Source: Thermodesulfovibrio sp. (lineage in GTDB: Bacteria > Nitrospirota > Thermodesulfovibrionia > Thermodesulfovibrionales > Thermodesulfovibrionaceae). Taken from it: DNA of 13,217 nt. The notes beneath the pieces are model-generated. The model was given only the letters and a program-made list of their open reading frames with translations. It did not search any database and had not been told where the DNA came from. Shown here in pieces: positions 1 through 6,783 of this stretch. Position 1 is the first letter of the stretch. Each line of letters opens with the position of its first letter. The position numbers and the translations under genes were made by a program. Location: positions 1 through 13,217 of the forward strand of contig JAOAGU010000025.1 in the NCBI GenBank assembly GCA_026415595.1, read 5' to 3'.

Positions 1-497
1 CTGCTTAAGAGACCTTCTTGCACCATCGTGTTTCTTGCCCATTGAGCCGTGTTTTGCCATCTGATACCCGTGCCAGAGGGTAGTTGCTGCCTGTCATATT
101 CATTTAAAATATGTTTCATTTTTTTATAGACTTCGTTTAAAACAGTCCTTACTTCAGCTTTTCCTCCAAGTTCAGCTAAGCTTTCAAGAATTGGAATTCT
201 GAAAGCATCCTCTGGCGTTCTTAATCCTCGTTTTAGCTTCTTAGACTTTTCATCTTTTCTTATTTTTTTGATTTTTGGAGCTTTAGGGGCAAATAATGTC
301 TGCCACTCCTTCTGAAGAATTCTTATTTTTTCTCTAAAATCTGTAATCTTAGTAGCATCTTCTATCAGTGATTTTACCTTTTCATAATCTCTTGATTTGA
401 ATGTTTCCTCTGCCTCTTTGTTGAGTTCCTCAATCACATTTTCAATCTCTTCTAAAAGGAGTTCAAAGGCTATGTTTACCTCATTTTGTTCAGGCAT
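1..497 (-). CDS. Mrr N-terminal-type winged-helix protein (3' part lies outside the window)
   Basis: The frame is open from an ATG at 497 to the window edge, giving 165 residues and no stop, so the C-terminus is missing. A good Shine-Dalgarno (AAGGTGA, 503-509 on the minus strand) sits 5 bases before this ATG and decides the start. Residues 1-65 are charged and helical (coiled-coil-like). Residues 70-92 are a Lys/Arg-rich linker. Residues 95-165 resemble the Mrr_N winged-helix domain, with the motifs LESLAELGGKAEV, LPSGTGIRW and QWARNTMVQEGLL. In Mrr restriction enzymes this domain precedes the nuclease, but many small stand-alone versions exist and no nuclease part is visible here. It follows the ATPase-TOPRIM pair and the DUF2283-like ORF in the same direction, 42 bases after the latter. 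DNA binding is inferred from the fold. Whether it regulates the cassette or acts as an effector is unknown. Confidence 0.75.
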   Translation of the reverse strand, partial: MPEQNEVNIAFELLLEEIENVIEELNKEAEETFKSRDYEKVKSLIEDATKITDFREKIRILQKEWQTLFAPKAPKIKKIRKDEKSKKLKRGLRTPEDAFRIPILESLAELGGKAEVRTVLNEVYKKMKHILNEYDRQQLPSGTGIRWQNTAQWARNTMVQEGLLS

Positions 498-539
498 CTT
501 AATCACCTTAATAGGTTTCAATCATCCCAATCATAGATA

Positions 540-707
540 TTATGCATATTGAAGTTTTTTCTCAAGAAGTTTGAGGACTTCTTTTAGTAGGATGGATGCT
601 TTGAATAGTTCAATTCCAATGAGATTGCCACTGCTGTCAAATTCCAGATTTATGCCAGGGGCAACTTCAATCTGAGTTAATCCTTTGGAAAGAGCTTTAC
701 TTCTCAT
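540..707 (-). CDS. Short DUF2283-like protein, probably an N-terminally truncated remnant
   Basis: This 55-residue ORF runs from ATG at 707 to TAA at 540-542. Residues 13-37 (IEVAPGINLEFD, then GNLIGIELFKAS) match the C-terminal two thirds of DUF2283 proteins, where a 'V.PGI.LD.D..G.IVGIEI..AS' pattern is typical. The usual N-terminal strand (a YD...DALYI-like segment) is absent, and residues 1-10 do not replace it. The ORF lies in the same frame as the preceding TOPRIM gene, with only that gene's TAA and one TTT codon between them. No convincing ribosome binding site is seen, so expression would depend on coupling or readthrough. Residues 38-55 are a Leu/Lys-rich helix. The function of DUF2283 is not established. 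It could be a degraded gene or a genuine short variant. Confidence 0.5.
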   Translation of the reverse strand: MRSKALSKGLTQIEVAPGINLEFDSSGNLIGIELFKASILLKEVLKLLEKKLQYA

Positions 708-710
708 AAA

Positions 711-1358
711 TTAACCATCTATACTTTTGGATATTTTGTCTAGAAAGATTTTGATTCTCTCAAATTCTTGCGAATCAAAAGGAAAAAGCCCTGCTTGAGC
801 GGCCTCTCCAAGTCTCAATTCAGGTCTTTTAGAAGCTAAAAAAACTTGAAGTCTTACTTTATCTCTTTTTGCTGTAGTAAGCTTGTTTATATCAAAGCCT
901 TGTCTACTCAAACATTCCATATATTCAGATACACACTGCATATTAATGTCATTAGATATGGCATCCAAACAAAGTGTTTCTAAGCTTCCTGGTCTGTCAT
1001 GAGGTATGATGAGAACTATAACTGCAGGGTTGTCTCCCGCTATATCTAAAGGATTTGAAGGCAATGGTAAATTATTATTTTTCAAAAGAGTGTAAATACT
1101 GCGAAATGACCTATCTGGGTCTTCTTCTGCGTCTTTCATTATGCCTAAGCATTTTATTCTATCAATATTAGGTAAAATAGCTTTTAGACCATTAGAAAAA
1201 TTGTCTTTTGAGCCCACATTGATAGATTGGATTTCTTTTATGTTTAGGAATTTAGCATATTCTTCTATAAACCTTTTATCATTTTCACCTTCCACGAGAA
1301 TTACAGCCGGTTGTTTAATTTCAATGTTCATTTTAGGTGTTTTTAACTTGTTACACAT
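711..1358 (-). CDS. DUF3226 TOPRIM-like nuclease subunit of a split OLD / PARIS-like pair
   Basis: The 215-residue product matches the DUF3226 pattern, a TOPRIM-type fold. Residues 19-24 (VILVEG) carry the first acidic residue, E23. Residues 49-51 (GSKDN) form the glycine turn. Residues 72-80 (GIMKDAEED) give the D-x-E/D acidic pair. E127 and the LRLGEAAQAG block (181-190) are also typical. TOPRIM acidic residues bind metal in OLD-family nucleases. The ATG at 1358 shares one base with the TAA of the upstream ATPase gene (TAATG), so translation is almost certainly coupled and the two products probably work together. In PARIS the ATPase AriA holds the TOPRIM protein AriB (DUF4435) and releases it when a phage trigger is sensed; this pair has the same architecture with a different TOPRIM family. 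An internal ATG (residue 10) is a possible alternative start. Defence function is inferred. Confidence 0.82.
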   Translation of the reverse strand: MCNKLKTPKMNIEIKQPAVILVEGENDKRFIEEYAKFLNIKEIQSINVGSKDNFSNGLKAILPNIDRIKCLGIMKDAEEDPDRSFRSIYTLLKNNNLPLPSNPLDIAGDNPAVIVLIIPHDRPGSLETLCLDAISNDINMQCVSEYMECLSRQGFDINKLTTAKRDKVRLQVFLASKRPELRLGEAAQAGLFPFDSQEFERIKIFLDKISKSIDG

Positions 1359-2440
1359 TAACGAACTTCTAAGCCTATTTCAAAGGTAGCCTCTAATGTT
1401 TCTTTGTCGTATAATTTAGCGATTATCTTTTCCTCAAATTTCTCTAACCGATAAAAGCTAAAATCATAAGTCTCATCTTCTGAAAAAGCTAAATGAGCAG
1501 ATTTTATACATTCAAAGCTATGAGTAGTAGCAAAGACTTGACAATTAAACTTGCGAGCTGTATAGGCGATAGCCTTCCAAACATCAATTAAAACAGAATA
1601 ATGTAGACCATTTTCCAATTCATCAATAAGCACAATCCCTTCTTTTGCACTTGCTATAGCAAGTATTAAACTGGCAATTTTAACCATTCCTTCGCCCATC
1701 AAAGGTAGTGGTATGAACCTACCTGTTCCCATTTCACCATGAAGTATGGGCACATTAGCCACAGTCAAAATGGTCAGGTCTCTAAGCTTAGGCTCTAATA
1801 TCCTTAAAGCTTCTGAAACTAACTTTTGCTCTCTTATCCTTGCTAATTCAGAAAAACGCTCAGCATCCTCTATTAGCGAGCTTCTCATTTTAGAACTTAG
1901 ATATATTGTTGGAAAGTGAATAGGAGGTGAGGGAAATGAAATAATCTGTAGACCTAAAGGAGTGAGTATCATATAAGTTACTCTCTCTTCATCACCTTCT
2001 ATTGTATTTAACTTAATTATGGGATAATTCTCTGAAAATGTTGGATATTGCATTTCTTTTAGTGGTTTTATATAACTTAAAATTGTTTGATAGTCTTCCT
2101 TTTCAATCTTTGTGGTTATGTAAACTTTTTTTTCTCGCGTTTTTGTCTGCCCCTTTAGTATGATTGATTTGTCAGTTTCAAAATTATAGAAAATTGAATT
2201 CCATGGCAACTCATATTCTCTCTTCACCAGTTCAAATTTTACTAATTCTAACCCTCTAAAAGCATTTATTCTCATAATTAATTCTGGATTGAAAGATCCA
2301 CAATATAAAAATAAAGCCTCTAAAAACGCTGTTTTACCGACATTGTTTTTCCCAGCAAATAAATTAAGGCGATTTAAACCTTTAATTTCAAAATGTTTAA
2401 AGCAACGAAAATTTTCTATACTAAACTCTTTTATTATCAT
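1358..2440 (-). CDS. ABC-type AAA ATPase (AAA15/AAA21-like), AriA/OLD-type sensor subunit
   Basis: The 360-residue protein begins with the MIIKEFSIENFRCF strand typical of OLD/RecF-like ATPases. Walker A is at residues 30-37 (GKNNVGKT). An ABC-signature-like segment, LMGEGMVK, is at 248-255. Walker B, GIVLIDELE, is at 268-276 with the catalytic glutamate, and a switch histidine lies in ATTHS (H307). Residues 60-240 form a variable middle region where family members differ and where trigger recognition is often placed. No TOPRIM domain is fused to the C-terminus; it is encoded instead by the next gene, which overlaps the stop codon by one base. This split arrangement is that of PARIS (AriA/AriB). 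A GAAGGG ribosome binding site precedes the ATG at 2440, which lies inside the end of the preceding chimeric ORF (20-base overlap). The catalytic motifs look intact, so the protein is probably active. Confidence 0.85.
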   Translation of the reverse strand: MIIKEFSIENFRCFKHFEIKGLNRLNLFAGKNNVGKTAFLEALFLYCGSFNPELIMRINAFRGLELVKFELVKREYELPWNSIFYNFETDKSIILKGQTKTREKKVYITTKIEKEDYQTILSYIKPLKEMQYPTFSENYPIIKLNTIEGDEERVTYMILTPLGLQIISFPSPPIHFPTIYLSSKMRSSLIEDAERFSELARIREQKLVSEALRILEPKLRDLTILTVANVPILHGEMGTGRFIPLPLMGEGMVKIASLILAIASAKEGIVLIDELENGLHYSVLIDVWKAIAYTARKFNCQVFATTHSFECIKSAHLAFSEDETYDFSFYRLEKFEEKIIAKLYDKETLEATFEIGLEVR

Positions 2441-2687
2441 TATTTAACCCTTCAACAATTTTAATTTCTTCTTCAGTTAAATTATAAAGTTTATACACAA
2501 GATTGTCAATTTGAGATTCAAGGAAAGAGATGTCGGTAGAGCAGGCTCGGGATTTGATTTTAAGCTCTCTAATTCCTGAAAAATAGAAAAATCCTATGAG
2601 AAATTTTAGCTCTTCGCTCTTGCTAATAAGCGTCTGAAGTCGTTTTTTAAGTGATTTCTCTCCGCTATTTGTAATAAATGTGCTCAT
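2421..2687 (-). pseudogene. Chimeric 88-residue ORF: apparent fused ends of a PLD-type helicase and an R-M methylase
   Basis: Residues 1-42 (MSTFITNSGEKSLKKRL, then LKFLIGFFYFSGIREL) resemble the extreme N-terminus of helicases with a phospholipase-D-like nuclease domain, which are common in defence islands. Residues 56-79 (LESQIDNLVYKLYNLTEEEI, then KIVE) resemble the extreme C-terminus of Eco57I/TaqI-type restriction-modification methylases ('ID.LVY.LYGLTEEEI.IVE'). The 10-13 residues between them match neither. The simplest reading is one deletion that removed two large genes and joined their ends in frame. The ORF ends with TAG at 2421 and overlaps the start of the ATPase gene by 20 bases, so its translation may still deliver ribosomes to that gene. 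It starts 26 bases after the membrane protein gene. Family assignments come from recognised sequence patterns, not from a search. It is unlikely to have either parental activity. Confidence 0.6.
2532..2545 (+). other. 14-base tRNA D-arm-like segment at the chimera junction
   Basis: The plus strand reads GTCGGTAGAGCAGG, which matches the D-loop/D-stem region of common bacterial tRNAs such as tRNA-Phe as I recall it. It lies inside the codons for residues 48-52 of the chimeric ORF, exactly in the short stretch that matches neither parent gene. No acceptor, anticodon or T arm can be built around it, so it is not a tRNA gene. It may mark a recombination scar, or it may be chance. Confidence 0.3.
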
Positions 2688-2713
2688 TTATTCTGTCTTA
2701 AGGATAAAGTTTA

Positions 2714-4975
2714 TCATAATTTTTTTAAAAATCCAAGAGAATTGGGAAATTTGTAATATACCCCTGTTAAAAGGAAACTGGCTGATTTTAGGGCGATGGT
2801 TATCAATATGGTATCCTCAATGCCCAATATGGGTATAAGAACTATTGCTGGAAAGAGTGCTCCAAAGAAAGCACCTAATAAATCAATGGCATAAAATCTG
2901 GCAGATGTTTTGCTTGTTGGTGAGTGTGAATCAGAAATGTTTACTGCCAGAGGAAACTCTACTCCAGTAAGCAGTCCTGTCATAGTCATTGCAATAAAAA
3001 TCAAAAGTTGTGTTATTGCTGTTGGAGGAAAAGAGACTATAATATAAAGGAAACATAGAAGTATCAGAATTCCAAGCTCAACTTTAACAATAGACTTTGT
3101 AGATTTTTTTGTTCCCAGATAGGCTCCAAAGGCTGAGCCAAGCATGAAAAGGGATGTGAGTAATCCAATATAGTGATATACGTATCCGTAGTAAAGCTGG
3201 AAAAGCAATATTAGAAGTATGCTTACCAACATACTCATAAATCCTGTTGAACCAATAGCAAAGGGAAGAAATATCTGTGCTTTTGTCCTTTGCATGATTA
3301 GAAAGATGATGAAAATCAGGCTTACAAACATGAGATAGTGTAGAAGACTGAATTTTTCAAAAATTTGTAGGAACTTTACCATAGATGGAGTAAGTGCAGA
3401 ATTTAAAAAAAGCATTGTCTCAAAGACTGCCCTGGGATGGATATCTTGATTTACTGCATTTGCTTGGGCGGATGTGATATCTCTTTCAAGCTCTTTAAAT
3501 TTGGGTTCATTCATTCTGTAATTTAGATACCATTCATTTACGATGTTTGAAGAAATATTTTTTGAATAAAGTCTCTCAGTAAGCATTTTTTCATCAATAG
3601 CCTTAATTGACCTATCCGTAGAGGCAATAAATATATTTTGATCTCCTGCAATAATCCTTACATGGGGAAATACACTATTTAAAGTTTTATAAATCATGCT
3701 GTTTAGATTTTTTAGCTCCTTGGGAAGAAAAACCTCAGAGCCAGGAAGTTTCAAAACAAATATGCCCTTCTCTTTTAGCCTGTCTTTTGCGAGTTTAAAA
3801 AACTCTGCTGAATAGTATCTGTTCATCTGAAGCGTTGTAGGCATGGGAAGATTTATGAGAATTATGTCATAGAGGCTTTCTGTTTTTCTTAAAAAAATTT
3901 TTCCTTCCCTTTGATGAACTCTTACTTTTTCATGAATGGAGCTATTTTCCTTTGAGTTCAACATTAGTTTGTTAAAGGTCTCTATCAACACAGGGTCTGG
4001 CTCGGCATAATCAATTTTTTTGACAGCATATTTTGATATCTCCTCTAAGAGTCCTCCAAAGCCAGCGCCTATTACGAGGACATTTTCAGGTTTTTCATGA
4101 AAAAGCATCACAAAGTGGGCAAGTTCTTCTGTTAGGATTTCTGAAGTAGGAATTACAGCATAGGGTGAACCATTCATAAATACTGTGTATTGCTCTTCTC
4201 TCTTTATTACTGCAATGTTTGAGTAGGGAGAGTTTCTTGCCTCAACCAAGGGATGTTCATACCAAAGCAAAGCAGAGCTTAGTCTGTTTAGTCTTTCAGG
4301 TGTAGATATGAAAAAGGATATAACAATTAGAATCATTAACAATAAGGATAGATTTCTTAGTGTTTTTGCATCCCTCTTAGATGAAAGATATAAGGTAACA
4401 GAGAAAAGATTTAGAGCAAGGATAATTAATGCTATCTCTATAGAACTGAGATAGTAAATAAAGTAGGTAACAAAAACTATGCCTGCCCCAAATGAGCCAA
4501 GTGATTCATAGAGATATACCTTTGCTGGAAAAACTTGCAACGAATTATGCTCCCTAAGATTTCTGCAGGCAAGAGGAAACAGGGCACCCATGAATGTAAC
4601 AGGAAAAAGTGCCACAGAACTAAGAAGTAAAACATAATGAATACCTAAAATCTCACCGGTGGAGATGTTCAATAAGTATCTGAAAGCTCTGATTAGCAAT
4701 AGCACTACGGGACATATAATACCTGTTGCAAACTGAATTAATGAAAATTTTGTTACATAGTCTAAGATGGACTCTGCTTTTTTGCCTATAAAGTAACTGC
4801 CAGATGCTTGAAAAATAAGCCAATTTGCAAAAATAACCCCAATAAAAAGTTCATTCCCTTGAAATACAATGAGCAGTTCTCTGATTATAAGTATTTGCGA
4901 AGCGGTCGCTGTAAACCCCATTACAAGAATGGCAAATCTCAGGGTAGCAGAAGGGGGAAGATTTAAATATCCCAT
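2714..4975 (-). CDS. Polytopic membrane protein with a central spermidine-synthase-like Rossmann domain
   Basis: The 753 residues divide into three parts. Residues 1-222 hold about seven membrane helices, beginning with an ASQILIIRELLIVFQGNELF-type segment typical of 'fused MFS/spermidine synthase' proteins. Residues 240-460 form a cytoplasmic-looking Rossmann domain with the nucleotide loop VIGAGFG (301-307) and acidic E325. Residues 542-745 hold about six more helices. In true aminopropyltransferases the loop after 'YD.I..D' is a D-[ST]-T/S-D-P motif with the catalytic aspartate; here it reads ILINLPMP (372-379), so both aspartates are missing. I therefore doubt polyamine synthesis and favour a different SAM- or decarboxy-SAM-type chemistry, or a binding role. 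The start codon lies within the last 13 bases of the upstream radical SAM gene, which indicates coupled translation and a shared pathway. The real substrate is unknown. Confidence 0.85.
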   Translation of the reverse strand: MGYLNLPPSATLRFAILVMGFTATASQILIIRELLIVFQGNELFIGVIFANWLIFQASGSYFIGKKAESILDYVTKFSLIQFATGIICPVVLLLIRAFRYLLNISTGEILGIHYVLLLSSVALFPVTFMGALFPLACRNLREHNSLQVFPAKVYLYESLGSFGAGIVFVTYFIYYLSSIEIALIILALNLFSVTLYLSSKRDAKTLRNLSLLLMILIVISFFISTPERLNRLSSALLWYEHPLVEARNSPYSNIAVIKREEQYTVFMNGSPYAVIPTSEILTEELAHFVMLFHEKPENVLVIGAGFGGLLEEISKYAVKKIDYAEPDPVLIETFNKLMLNSKENSSIHEKVRVHQREGKIFLRKTESLYDIILINLPMPTTLQMNRYYSAEFFKLAKDRLKEKGIFVLKLPGSEVFLPKELKNLNSMIYKTLNSVFPHVRIIAGDQNIFIASTDRSIKAIDEKMLTERLYSKNISSNIVNEWYLNYRMNEPKFKELERDITSAQANAVNQDIHPRAVFETMLFLNSALTPSMVKFLQIFEKFSLLHYLMFVSLIFIIFLIMQRTKAQIFLPFAIGSTGFMSMLVSILLILLFQLYYGYVYHYIGLLTSLFMLGSAFGAYLGTKKSTKSIVKVELGILILLCFLYIIVSFPPTAITQLLIFIAMTMTGLLTGVEFPLAVNISDSHSPTSKTSARFYAIDLLGAFFGALFPAIVLIPILGIEDTILITIALKSASFLLTGVYYKFPNSLGFLKKL

Positions 4976-6078
4976 AAACCGGGAATTAGATAGCCACAGT
5001 ATTTACATTTTCCATTTTTTATACTGATATCAATAACTGAAAAATGAGACCTTGTAATGACTTTTTTATTACAGTGAGGACAAAAGGTGCTGTTATGTTT
5101 ATGTCCGGGAACATTTCCAATATAGACATATCTTAAGCCTTCCTTTATAGCAATGTCTCTTGCCTGCTCCAAGGTTTTTACAGGTGTTGGTGGTAAATGA
5201 GTCATCTTGTAAGCAGGAAAGAATCTTGTAAAATGAAGAGGCACATCAGCACCTAAATTTTCCTTAATCCATCGGCACATTTCCCTTATTTTTTCCATGT
5301 TGTCATTTAGGGTAGGGATAACGAGATTTACTATCTCAAGCCATTTTCCAGTTTCCTTTATAACTTTGAGAGTATTTAAAACAGGTGTCATCTCTGCAAA
5401 ACTCACATCCCTGTAATGGTCTGCGGTGAATCCTTTGAGGTCAACTGTTACACCCCGCATGTGTTTGAGAAGTTCTCTTAAAGGTTTTTCCTGCATTCCT
5501 CCATTAGTGTGGAATATGGTGTTAAGTCCAACGTCTCTTCCCTTTTTTGCAATGTCAAACATAAATTCGTAAAACACTGTGGGCTCATTGTAGGTGAAAG
5601 AAAGTCCCATGTTTCTGTCCTTTGCCATCCTTACAATCTCTTCAGCTGAAATATTTACACTATATGGTTCAAGGTCTTCAAAGGTTCTCTGTGAAAGATG
5701 CCAGTTATGGCAGAATTTACAACGAAAATTACAACTTGCAGTTCCAATGCATAGAATCTTTGTTCCTGGAAGATTATGAAACATAGGTTCTTTCTCTATG
5801 GGGTCAAACTGAATGGCTGATGGTCTTCCATAAACAATTGAATAGAGCACTCCTTTTCTGTTTTCTCTGTTTCTACAGAAACCTCGTTTACCCTCTGGGA
5901 TTAGACACTGTCTGAAACATAACTGACAGTTGACACTTTTGTCGGAATTGCTCTTATAAAAACGAGCCTCTTTAAGAGCCTCTTTTGTCTTCGTAGATGA
6001 AAAAACATTTTCCTTTCCCATAAAAAAAGCCATCATAGTATAAGTGCAAAACTTAAGAAACTTTCGTCTTGTAATCAT
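4963..6078 (-). CDS. amrS: AmmeMemoRadiSam-type radical SAM enzyme with a twin-arginine signal
   Basis: This 371-residue protein has the AmrS layout. An N-terminal four-cysteine motif (C51, C54, C58, C68) precedes the radical SAM CxxxCxxC at C116, C120 and C123, which binds the 4Fe-4S cluster that cleaves SAM. The FTYNEPTVFYEF segment (161-172) and VTVDLKGF (210-217) are family hallmarks. The C-terminus adds a second paired-cysteine cluster (C333/C336 and C358/C361) that could bind zinc or Fe-S. Residues 3-10 (TRRKFLKF) followed by a short hydrophobic stretch to about residue 20 form a twin-arginine signal, so a folded, cofactor-loaded enzyme may be exported. The physiological reaction of this family is unknown. 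The partner proteins AMMECR1 and Memo are not in the window. The downstream membrane protein overlaps by 13 bases. The gene diverges from the lipoprotein gene across only 29 bases. Confidence 0.88.
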   Translation of the reverse strand: MITRRKFLKFCTYTMMAFFMGKENVFSSTKTKEALKEARFYKSNSDKSVNCQLCFRQCLIPEGKRGFCRNRENRKGVLYSIVYGRPSAIQFDPIEKEPMFHNLPGTKILCIGTASCNFRCKFCHNWHLSQRTFEDLEPYSVNISAEEIVRMAKDRNMGLSFTYNEPTVFYEFMFDIAKKGRDVGLNTIFHTNGGMQEKPLRELLKHMRGVTVDLKGFTADHYRDVSFAEMTPVLNTLKVIKETGKWLEIVNLVIPTLNDNMEKIREMCRWIKENLGADVPLHFTRFFPAYKMTHLPPTPVKTLEQARDIAIKEGLRYVYIGNVPGHKHNSTFCPHCNKKVITRSHFSVIDISIKNGKCKYCGYLIPGLWDI

Positions 6079-6093
6079 GTAATTATTGTTATT

Positions 6094-6101
6094 ATTATAA
6101 T
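6094..6101. promoter_or_regulatory. Palindromic -10-like element ATTATAAT between divergent genes
   Basis: ATTATAAT is its own reverse complement and holds a perfect TATAAT on each strand (plus 6096-6101, minus 6099-6094). It sits in the 29-base gap between the radical SAM gene (start 6078, minus) and the lipoprotein gene (start 6108, plus). If used, transcripts would start about 7 bases beyond each hexamer, giving leaderless or nearly leaderless mRNAs. No clear -35 hexamer is seen on either side, and the region is very AT-rich, so this remains a sequence-based suggestion. Confidence 0.4.
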
Positions 6102-6107
6102 TGAAAG

Positions 6108-6764
6108 ATGAAAAAATATATAAATATCTCTATATTTGCGGTTGCATTAATAGTATTAATACTATGTGGTTGTACCAAAAAATTTGACATAAAGGATTTA
6201 TCAAAATCAGGCAAAATTGCCATAATCAGCGACAGCAGTTATCGAATTTTTTATGCACCAAGTCCTTTTGCTAAAGAGAAAGAACATGAGCAAATAATAG
6301 AAGACTTAGAAGCCTTTTTGGAGGGATTCCCCCTTGCCAAAATATTAAGACAAAAAGTTTATAAAGCATTAATAGATTCCTATTCTCTGGATTTGGTCTC
6401 TGAGCTAATAATAGAAAAAATGGAAGATACCTATTTACAAAATTTCCTTTTATGGGCTAAAAGAAATAATGTTAATGCAGTTATTCATCTTGAGAGCACA
6501 ATTGAAGTTTCCCACGCATATAGGATGCATAGTTTGTCACTGAGAAACTATCCTAAGATTTGGACTAAAATTAGAATAATACGAGTAGAAAACAATGAAG
6601 TGCTATGGACAAAGAGAGTATGGACACATATGTTTGATGGTACTACAAGGGGATTAAAAACATACTCTGCATATGACACAGTTGTTGACAGGGATTATCT
6701 TGAAACCCTAATAAACAGAAAGATTGACTATGTTGTTAAAGCCATATTAAAGTCATTAGTATAA
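6108..6764 (+). CDS. Predicted lipoprotein of unknown function
   Basis: I do not recognise the family. The 218-residue product starts with a short basic end and a hydrophobic stretch (residues 7-20). It ends in a lipobox L-C-G-C, with lipidated C22 followed by Thr, so it is probably anchored in the outer membrane. The mature part is mixed alpha/beta. Residues 34-42 (SGKIAIISD) look like a first beta strand, 60-110 are helical and acidic, and 114-170 (VNAVIHLEST, KIWTKIRIIRVENNEVLW) look like paired strands, as in the small periplasmic lipoprotein domains that bind or scaffold other proteins. The start ATG is only 6 bases after a TATAAT, and GAAAG directly abuts it with no room for a normal Shine-Dalgarno. 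The HD-GYP gene follows after 19 bases, so the two may be functionally linked to envelope or surface behaviour. This is inference only. Confidence 0.75.
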   Translation: MKKYINISIFAVALIVLILCGCTKKFDIKDLSKSGKIAIISDSSYRIFYAPSPFAKEKEHEQIIEDLEAFLEGFPLAKILRQKVYKALIDSYSLDLVSELIIEKMEDTYLQNFLLWAKRNNVNAVIHLESTIEVSHAYRMHSLSLRNYPKIWTKIRIIRVENNEVLWTKRVWTHMFDGTTRGLKTYSAYDTVVDRDYLETLINRKIDYVVKAILKSLV

Positions 6765-6783
6765 AAAAGGCTAAGGAAGGCAT

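Noticed and set aside
515..522. GTTTCAAT, similar to the end of many CRISPR repeats
   Set aside because: Only one copy is present and no spaced repeats follow; it lies in the short leader of the Mrr-N gene.
1141..1389. Plus-strand reading frame of 82 codons
   Set aside because: It is antisense to the strongly supported TOPRIM gene and has no recognisable domain.
2714..4975. Annotation as an active spermidine synthase
   Set aside because: The catalytic aspartate motif is replaced by NLPMP, so only the fold, not the activity, is supported.
5594..5779. Plus-strand reading frame of 61 codons
   Set aside because: It lies antisense to the radical SAM core region; no independent support.
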